Origin: Rhodoferax sp. OV413
Lineage (GTDB): Bacteria; Pseudomonadota; Gammaproteobacteria; Burkholderiales; Burkholderiaceae_C
Assembly: GCA_945861195.1 (NCBI GenBank)
Contig: CAMATS010000189.1
Location: 1-5,407 of the forward strand
Direction of reading: 5' to 3'
DNA: 5,407 nt
Shown: piece after piece, positions 1 through 5,407 of the stretch
How positions within the stretch are numbered: the first letter of the stretch is position 1
Layout of the letters: every line of letters begins with the position of its first letter
Translations under genes and position numbers: made by a program
Notes under the pieces: model-generated
What the model was told of the DNA's origin: nothing
Seen by the model: only the letters and a program-made list of their open reading frames with translations
The model's database searches: none

Positions 1-695
1 ACGAAGGCCGCTGCCAGATAAATAACCCGGTCTTCGTGATAAAAACCCATGTGAAAAGGCGCTTGCGTTGAAAAATACAGGGCTGGGTTACCAAAGGGCA
101 GGGCGCCAAAGCCGTAGACCTTGCCCCAATCTGAAGGGCTGTCCTGCCACAGGTTGATGTCCAGACCGTAGTCGGGCTCATCGCTGGCTGATGCCACGAT
201 GCTCAGCGGTGCCAGCGCGTCCCCGGGCGCGACACCAACAAATCGATGGCTTGAGTTGGCTTGCTCTGGCAGGGTGTTGACAGCGCTATGGCGTAGCAAT
301 TTGCCAGGCTCGGGCGCCAGACCCCACGGATCGGGCTGGATATAGAGCGCGAATTTGCTGTTTGGAGCCACCCGCAGCGCTGTCAAAAAAGCCAGGCGCC
401 GGGCTTCGTCGCTGCGCGCCGGGTTGGCCTTGAAGGCCAGCGCTGCTGGCCGGGCCGGGTAGGCGTCGATGTGCGTGGCAGCCCAGGCTTCTTGGCTGAG
501 CAACAGCGCTTCTATGGCTTTTTCCTGGTCTTTGAGGAAAACCTCCAGGGGCTGGGCCTTGACCGGCAGTGCCTTGGCAATTTCAGGCATGGTTTCAAAA
601 GCCCGGTAGGCCGCAAAAGTGTGGTTGCTCCAAGAGAAGGCCTGGCTACTGAGCAACATCAAAAGGGTTAACAGCGGCAGGTGGCTCAGTGTCAT
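1..695 (-). CDS. Exported protein of unknown function, 3' end missing (possible zinc phospholipase C/P1 nuclease-like fold)
   Basis: An open frame of 231 codons runs leftward from ATG (695-693) off the window edge without a stop, so the C-terminus is missing. A typical signal peptide covers residues 1-19: a hydrophobic run (LPLLTLLMLLSS) ending in SQA, a good signal peptidase I site, so the product is probably periplasmic or secreted. The mature protein starts FSWSNHTF. A tryptophan followed closely by histidine at the mature N-terminus is known from the zinc-dependent phospholipase C / S1-P1 nuclease superfamily, where these residues bind zinc. Later visible features are DEPDYGLD (residues 172-179) and APFHMGFYHED (212-222), rich in possible metal ligands (His215, His220, Glu221). 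The superfamily's HxxxD-x5-H signature is not in the visible part, so the assignment is inference only. A GGAG lies 9 bases before the ATG. The gene is divergent from the exported protein at 981. That it is a real exported protein is well supported; its function is not. Confidence 0.8.
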   Translation of the reverse strand, partial: MTLSHLPLLTLLMLLSSQAFSWSNHTFAAYRAFETMPEIAKALPVKAQPLEVFLKDQEKAIEALLLSQEAWAATHIDAYPARPAALAFKANPARSDEARRLAFLTALRVAPNSKFALYIQPDPWGLAPEPGKLLRHSAVNTLPEQANSSHRFVGVAPGDALAPLSIVASASDEPDYGLDINLWQDSPSDWGKVYGFGALPFGNPALYFSTQAPFHMGFYHEDRVIYLAAAF

Positions 696-704
696 GTTTC
701 GGGT

Positions 705-708
705 CTCC
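705..708 (-). promoter_or_regulatory. Ribosome binding site of the leftward exported-protein gene
   Basis: On the minus strand GGAG precedes the ATG at 695 with a 9-base spacer. It supports that start, which also gives a complete signal peptide. Confidence 0.65.
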
Positions 709-936
709 AATCGTGCATTGAGCGGGTCGTGCAAGCCTGCCTCAAACTAAAATCTGTTTTGCATCATCCGGGGGTTTTCATCAGAATACAGGTAGGTTGC
801 GAGTCGAGTTACAAGTCAGATAGGTTCTGGTACGGATCCGATAGCCTGAATCTGGTGACGAATCAGGAGCCGAGATGGCCAGCAATCGACCGCCAGACAC
901 AGCGCCGCCTTGAAAATTCGCATCATTGACAATCTT

Positions 937-951
937 GGATCATAGCGATCC
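937..951. repeat. Perfect inverted repeat GGATC-n5-GATCC
   Basis: Arms GGATC (937-941) and GATCC (947-951) flank a 5-base centre, ATAGC. The repeat ends 3 bases before the first of three tandem ATG codons. In the transcript it could form a short hairpin where a ribosome binding site would be expected, or in DNA it could be a small operator. With 5-base arms, chance occurrence is quite possible. Confidence 0.4.
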
Positions 952-954
952 CCT

Positions 955-984
955 ATGAACCGACTGCATGAACCGACTGCATGA
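955..984 (+). other. Possible 9-codon upstream open frame created by the tandem repeat
   Basis: ATG at 955 reads MNRLHEPTA and stops at TGA 982-984, which overlaps the ATG of the main gene at 981 by the ATGA arrangement typical of translational coupling. There is no clear ribosome binding site ahead of it. Whether it is translated is unknown; it is listed because it could feed ribosomes to the gene behind it. Confidence 0.25.
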
Positions 985-993
985 ACCGACTGC
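955..993 (+). repeat. Three perfect tandem copies of a 13-base unit containing the start codon
   Basis: The unit ATGAACCGACTGC occurs at 955-967, 968-980 and 981-993 without mismatch. The third copy supplies the start codon and first four codons of the 358-residue exported protein. Because 13 is not a multiple of 3, the three ATG codons lie in three different frames. The first opens a 9-codon peptide stopping at 982-984, so its stop overlaps the real start as ATGA. The second opens a 19-codon frame stopping at 1025-1027. The unit's own TGA (969-971) blocks any upstream start in the main frame. Perfect identity suggests a recent duplication by slippage. Confidence 0.95.
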
Positions 994-2057
994 GCCGCCT
1001 TTTGTTTTTCGCACTTTTGCTGGCTGAGCTGCCCGCTGTTTGGGCCTGTGCCATTTGCGCGCCGGCCGCCGAGCAGCCGACCCTCAGGCAGCAGCTTCGC
1101 GCTGCCGATGTGGTGGTTTTGGCCAGACTCGCCCCGGCAGGCGGTACCTACTCGGTGGCGCACCTCATCAAGGGTGATCTGCCGAAAGGGCCGATCAGGC
1201 TGGCGGTGGCGCCAAGCGATGCCCAATTGCGCAGCAGCCCGGACGAAGCCCTGCTGTACCGTCTGGGCGATGCTGGCTGGCAGCGGGCAGGCGCGCTGAG
1301 CGCCGCACGGGCCGACTGGTTGCGTCAACTGATGGCGCTGCCTGACTTGGCCGACCCGTCCCCGGCGCAGTGGCTAGCCAGACTGGGCTTCTTTGTGGCA
1401 GGGCTGGAAGACCCGCAAGCCCTGCTGGCCGAGGTGGCTTACGCCGAGATGGCCAGCGCTCCCTATGCGAGCCTGCGGGCGATGGCGCCTCGGCTTGATG
1501 CCAGTCGGCTGATGCTCTGGCTGGACCGGCCGGAGCTCAAACTGCGCCGGCCGCTTTACGCCCTGTTGCTCGGCTTTGTGGGGCAAAGCGCGGCGGCATC
1601 GTTTTTGCAGCAACGCATGGCCGGCCTGCGCGACCCAGCCGACATGCCAAGCCTGTCTGCGATGTTGGCTGCCTTGATCGAAATCCAGGGCGCTGATGGC
1701 GTGCAGTGGCTGGAGCGCCACTACCTGAGCGGTCCGCTGAACCGGGACGAGTTGGTTCCTGCCAGCCTGCTGGCTTTGAGCGTTCATGGCAGCGACGGGC
1801 AGCGGGTCTCTCAGGCGCGCGTGGTACAGGCTTATCGTTATTTTGTCGATCAGCCGACCGCCTTGGCGGGTTTGGTGGCCTCAGATTTGGGCAATTGGTC
1901 GCGCTGGGAGTTCGCCCCAGCCTTTGTGCAATGGCTCAGGTCGGGCCGCCCGCAAAGCTTTGCCTCCCGCTACGCGATGGTCTTTTACTTGATGCGAAGC
2001 CCCCGCGCCGATGCCAGGTTGGCCCTCGAGTCATTGCGCGCCGAGGGGCTGCTGTGA
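981..2057 (+). CDS. Exported protein of unknown function with N-terminal CxxC and HEAT-like C-terminal half
   Basis: The 358-residue product begins with a signal peptide: basic n-region MNRLRR, then a hydrophobic core to about residue 22 (LPAVWA). Cleavage would leave CAIC at or near the mature N-terminus. Cys23 and Cys26 are the only cysteines. VWAC resembles a lipobox, but Trp at -2 is atypical, so a soluble form is equally possible. Residues 30-80 (LRAADVVVLARL, then HLIKGDLPKG) recall small secreted NTR/TIMP-like domains that start with paired cysteines; this is inference. Residues about 128-358 are Leu/Ala-rich amphipathic helices in HEAT-like pairs, suggesting a protein-binding surface. 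ATG 981 is chosen because it gives the complete signal peptide and an in-frame TGA lies at 969-971. No clear Shine-Dalgarno precedes it, and the start lies in the third copy of a 13-base tandem repeat. It is divergent from the other exported-protein gene and convergent with the aminotransferase, with 7 bases between stops. I do not recognise the family. Confidence 0.85.
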   Translation: MNRLRRLLFFALLLAELPAVWACAICAPAAEQPTLRQQLRAADVVVLARLAPAGGTYSVAHLIKGDLPKGPIRLAVAPSDAQLRSSPDEALLYRLGDAGWQRAGALSAARADWLRQLMALPDLADPSPAQWLARLGFFVAGLEDPQALLAEVAYAEMASAPYASLRAMAPRLDASRLMLWLDRPELKLRRPLYALLLGFVGQSAAASFLQQRMAGLRDPADMPSLSAMLAALIEIQGADGVQWLERHYLSGPLNRDELVPASLLALSVHGSDGQRVSQARVVQAYRYFVDQPTALAGLVASDLGNWSRWEFAPAFVQWLRSGRPQSFASRYAMVFYLMRSPRADARLALESLRAEGLL

Positions 2058-2064
2058 GCGCCGA

Positions 2065-3261
2065 TCAAATCACCTTGGCGATAGACGCGCAAACATAGTC
2101 GATGTTTTTGCCGTTGAGCGCGGCCACGCACATGCGACCGGTGTCAGTGCCATAAACACCAAACTCTTGGCGCAGGCGAACCATTTGCTCGCGGCTCAGG
2201 CCCGAGTAACTGAACATGCCGATCTGGTTGGTGATGAAGCCCATGTCCTGCTGCAGGCCGGCGGCCTTCAGACCGTCAACAAGCTTTTGGCGCATGGCTT
2301 TGATTCGGGTGCGCATGCCGGCCAGCTCGCTCTCCCACAGCGCGCGCCACTGGGGGTTGGCCAGCACCGCGGCCACCACCGTGCCGCCGTGGGTCGGCGG
2401 ATTGCTGTAGTTGGTGCGTATTACCACCCTCAGTTGGGACAAAACCCGCGCAGCTTCGTCTTGGTTGTCGCACAGCACGCTGAGCGCTCCCACGCGCTCG
2501 CCGTACAGGCTAAAGCTTTTGCTGAATGAGCTAGCGACAAAAAAACTCAGGCCGGCAGCGGTAAATTTCTGCACCGCTGCGCCGTCCTCGGCCAGCCCAT
2601 AGCCAAAGCCCTGGTAAGCCATGTCAAGAAATGGAAGCAAGCCACGCGACTTGCACATGGCCACCACTTGGTCCCATTGCGCAGCGCTGATGTCGTAGCC
2701 GGTCGGGTTGTGGCAGCAGGCATGCAGTACGGCAATGCTGCCAGGGGCTGCTGATGCCAAGTCGGCGAGCATGCCCTCAAAGTCGATACCGCGGTTTTTA
2801 GCGTCGTAGTAACGGTAATTTTTGACCAAAAACCCGGCATTCGTAAACAGGGCCCGGTGGTTCTCCCAACTGGGGTCCGAAATCAGCACTTCGGCGCGCG
2901 GGTTGAGCCGGTGCAAAAAGTCGGCGCCGATTTTCAGGCCGCCGGTGCCTCCAATCGCCTGAACTGTTGTCACCCGGGCCGATTGAATCGGCTCGCTGTC
3001 AGTCCCAAAGACCAATGCCTTGACTCCCGCGTCATAGGCTGCCAGGCCGTCGATGGGCAAATAGCCGCGCGCCTTTGGGGTGGCCATCATGGCCTGTTCG
3101 GCAGCTTGTACGCAGCCCAGCAGGGGCAGCTTGCCTTGATCGTCGTAGTACACGCCAACACCCAGATTGACCTTTGCCGGGTTGGTGTCTGCTGCAAATT
3201 GATCGTTAAGGCCCAAAATTGGGTCGCGGGGCGCCATCTCGACGGCTGAGAAGAAAGACAT
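2065..3261 (-). CDS. tyrB: Aromatic amino acid / aspartate aminotransferase (PLP-dependent, class I)
   Basis: This 398-residue fold-type I, PLP-dependent transaminase belongs to the AspC/TyrB family and moves the amino group from aspartate or aromatic amino acids to 2-oxoglutarate in the cytoplasm. It serves the last step of tyrosine and phenylalanine synthesis and aspartate/glutamate exchange. Visible residues match the E. coli family numbering with a constant offset: Lys248 in SFSKSFSLYGERVG (Schiff base, equivalent to Lys258), Arg256 (Arg266, PLP phosphate), Asn185 in HNPTG (Asn194), Asp213 and Tyr216 in DMAYQGF (Asp222, Tyr225), Trp132 in SWENH (Trp140), and the substrate arginines Arg282 (Arg292) and Arg376 (Arg386). 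SLYGERVG and the C-terminal stretch GMFSYSGLS resemble TyrB more than AspC, hence the symbol, but substrate preference cannot be proven from sequence. The start MSFFSAVEMA fits the family and has AAAGGA 9 bases upstream. The frame is open for 39 more codons upstream, but that extension is non-homologous. All catalytic residues are present. Confidence 0.95.
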   Translation of the reverse strand: MSFFSAVEMAPRDPILGLNDQFAADTNPAKVNLGVGVYYDDQGKLPLLGCVQAAEQAMMATPKARGYLPIDGLAAYDAGVKALVFGTDSEPIQSARVTTVQAIGGTGGLKIGADFLHRLNPRAEVLISDPSWENHRALFTNAGFLVKNYRYYDAKNRGIDFEGMLADLASAAPGSIAVLHACCHNPTGYDISAAQWDQVVAMCKSRGLLPFLDMAYQGFGYGLAEDGAAVQKFTAAGLSFFVASSFSKSFSLYGERVGALSVLCDNQDEAARVLSQLRVVIRTNYSNPPTHGGTVVAAVLANPQWRALWESELAGMRTRIKAMRQKLVDGLKAAGLQQDMGFITNQIGMFSYSGLSREQMVRLRQEFGVYGTDTGRMCVAALNGKNIDYVCASIAKVI

Positions 3262-3270
3262 GCGAGTGCG

Positions 3271-3276
3271 TCCTTT
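3271..3276 (-). promoter_or_regulatory. Ribosome binding site deciding the aminotransferase start
   Basis: On the minus strand AAAGGA lies 9 bases before the ATG at 3261. It favours that start over the ATG at 3378, which would add 39 residues not expected in the family and would start only 4 bases past the stop of the PilZ gene. Confidence 0.7.
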
Positions 3277-3313
3277 GAGTTTGTTTTTTGACTGCGCCGG
3301 GCAGTGGTGGAGC

Positions 3314-3340
3314 CCTGGCCTACGCCTGATTTTAGCCAGG
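3314..3340 (-). promoter_or_regulatory. Possible -10 element inside an inverted repeat upstream of the aminotransferase
   Basis: On the minus strand TAAAAT (3334-3329) differs from the -10 consensus at one base and lies about 67 bases before the start codon. It is enclosed by the inverted repeat CCTGGC (3314-3319) / GCCAGG (3335-3340). No good -35 hexamer is found 16-18 bases upstream. A further CCTGGC at 3365-3370 could pair instead with 3335-3340. A promoter with an overlapping operator is one reading; chance in GC-rich DNA is another. Confidence 0.25.
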
Positions 3341-3382
3341 CCGGTCGGCGCTGCTTGCGGCCAGCCTGGCAGCCCCAACTGC

Positions 3383-3733
3383 TCAGCGATTGACGTAGCG
3401 CATCAGCAAGCCCAGTGTTTGCGGTGACAGGTCGGTGAACATCAAGCCGACTTTGAACCCGCGCTCAGCCTGGGTAAACACACTGTGCGTGACCAGCGCT
3501 GTTGCCGATATGGTGACATTTCTCTCAGGCTCGACGGGCAGCAGAAACCGGATGTTGCATGCCATGCCCGTGGACGGGTTGATAGGCGCAATGATGCCCA
3601 ACCCGCTGGCGCTCACGTCTACTGTGCGGGTTTCCACGGCTGGATGGCTGGCGAACTGCAGGTGTGAAGCCCCGCGCAGGGACCGTCGTGTGTGCAGCCG
3701 CCGCTCATCGGGTCGAACTTCTTCGCTTGCCAT
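3383..3733 (-). CDS. Stand-alone PilZ-domain protein, probable cyclic-di-GMP receptor
   Basis: The 116-residue protein consists of little more than one PilZ domain, a small beta-barrel that binds the second messenger cyclic-di-GMP and relays it to partner proteins controlling motility, adhesion or exopolysaccharide. Both binding motifs are present: an arginine-rich RxxxR segment (RRLHTRRSLR, residues 11-20, containing two overlapping RxxxR frames) and DxSxxG (DVSASG, residues 39-44). The following strands (NIRFLLPVE, residues about 59-67, and FKVGLMFTDL near 93-102) match the barrel core. There is no signal peptide, membrane segment or second domain, so it acts as a cytoplasmic adaptor whose partner is not visible here. 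The start has AGG (3745-3743) 9 bases upstream. It is divergent from uvrB and co-directional with the aminotransferase 121 bases downstream; co-transcription is possible, but a functional link is not evident. Confidence 0.9.
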   Translation of the reverse strand: MASEEVRPDERRLHTRRSLRGASHLQFASHPAVETRTVDVSASGLGIIAPINPSTGMACNIRFLLPVEPERNVTISATALVTHSVFTQAERGFKVGLMFTDLSPQTLGLLMRYVNR

Positions 3734-3881
3734 TTTTTCTTACCTATCCCCAAAATTCAAGTCTTGAACAGCCCCGCCGCGCCGGCTGCTGGCGCTGGCG
3801 TGAGAAAATTGACCCGCTCACCAACGATAGCCTGCGCGCCAAACCGACCCGCCAAGCTTGCGTGATTTTCTGACCCTATCC
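3734..3881. other. Divergent intergenic region between the PilZ gene and uvrB
   Basis: These 148 bases must contain the start signals of both genes. A perfect palindrome lies at 3756-3768. I found no LexA/SOS box of the CTGT-n8-ACAG type, although uvrB is SOS-controlled in E. coli. TTGACC (3809-3814) lacks a -10 hexamer at a suitable distance. GCGCC/GGCGC (3779-3783 and 3791-3795) is a short inverted repeat without a following T run, so it is not a terminator. Confidence 0.5.
3756..3768. repeat. Perfect palindrome TTCAAG-T-CTTGAA
   Basis: Two 6-base arms (3756-3761 and 3763-3768) flank a single central base, 22 bases upstream of the PilZ start codon and about 113 bases upstream of the uvrB ATG. 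The closeness of the arms suits a DNA-binding dimer site better than an RNA hairpin. No known regulator is recognised from it. Confidence 0.4.

Positions 3882-5407
<1,526 letters not shown>

Larger units (their letters stand above)
696..980. other. Divergent intergenic region, 285 bases
   Basis: This stretch lies between two divergent genes for exported proteins and must hold both promoters. I could not find a convincing sigma-70 promoter. TTGACA occurs at 926-931 on the plus strand but has no -10 hexamer at a usable distance. Structure that is visible: a direct repeat TCGTGCA (712-718 and 731-737), an imperfect inverted repeat with 8-base arms (845-852 and 860-867, one mismatch, 7-base loop), a perfect GGATC/GATCC inverted repeat (937-951), and the 13-base tandem repeats that begin at 955. 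An open frame at 681-929 on the plus strand has no coding signature and is not called. Confidence 0.5.

Noticed and set aside
845..867. Imperfect inverted repeat in the first intergenic region
   Set aside because: Arms of 8 bases with one mismatch around a 7-base loop, without a T run or clear relation to a promoter; too weak to call a site.
681..929. Open frame of 82 codons in the first intergenic region
   Set aside because: It starts inside the opposing gene's signal peptide region, has no clear ribosome binding site and shows no domain-like pattern.
926..931. Consensus -35 hexamer TTGACA ahead of the gene at 981
   Set aside because: No -10-like hexamer occurs 16-18 bases downstream, and a start from it would fall inside the coding region.
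816..1328. Open frame of 170 codons on the minus strand
   Set aside because: It is antisense to the start of the exported protein at 981, has no domain or signal, and covers the 13-base tandem repeats in a way that suggests no selection on it.
2058..2064. Possible shared terminator between the convergent genes
   Set aside because: Only 7 bases separate the stops and no hairpin with a T run is visible there.
2011..2529. Open frame of 172 codons on the plus strand
   Set aside because: It is antisense to the aminotransferase; the aminotransferase frame explains the sequence with all catalytic residues.
3262..3378. 39-residue N-terminal extension of the aminotransferase
   Set aside because: The extension is not like the family's N-terminus, and a good ribosome binding site supports the ATG at 3261.

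Overview
The window reads as chromosomal DNA from a betaproteobacterium, most likely order Burkholderiales and near Comamonadaceae. The grounds are the protein-level character of UvrB and the aromatic-type aminotransferase, the GC-rich codon use (about 60% GC by eye, not computed), and my recollection that uvrB and a divergent tyrB-like aminotransferase are neighbours in that group. No mobile element, CRISPR array, tRNA or rRNA is visible. Four of the five genes have intact reading frames across the window. The first and last run off the window edges.

Left part (1-2057): two divergent genes for exported proteins of unknown function share a 285-base intergenic region. The leftward gene (695 to 1, cut by the window edge) has a clear signal peptide and a Trp/His-rich mature start. 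It may belong to the zinc phospholipase C / P1 nuclease-like superfamily, but the diagnostic part lies outside the window. The rightward gene (981-2057) encodes a 358-residue exported protein with a Cys-x-x-Cys pair at the mature N-terminus and a helical, HEAT-like C-terminal half. Its start codon sits in the last of three perfect tandem 13-base repeats (955-993), each carrying its own ATG in a different frame. This is the most unusual local structure in the window.

Middle part (2065-3733): a tyrB-type aromatic/aspartate aminotransferase (leftward, 3261 to 2065) ends 7 bases from the stop of the 358-residue gene, in convergent orientation. Upstream of it and in the same direction is a stand-alone PilZ-domain protein (3733 to 3383) with intact cyclic-di-GMP binding motifs. 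The two are 121 bases apart, so shared transcription is possible but not shown.

Right part (3734-5407): a 148-base divergent intergenic region separates the PilZ gene from uvrB, the damage-recognition helicase subunit of nucleotide excision repair, which is cut by the window end after 508 codons. The long open frame on the opposite strand of uvrB (452 codons) is a shadow.

Overall this looks like an ordinary housekeeping neighbourhood. I see no multi-gene novel system. The parts deserving a second look are the triplicated start codon, the divergent pair of uncharacterised exported proteins, and short palindromes in the intergenic regions.
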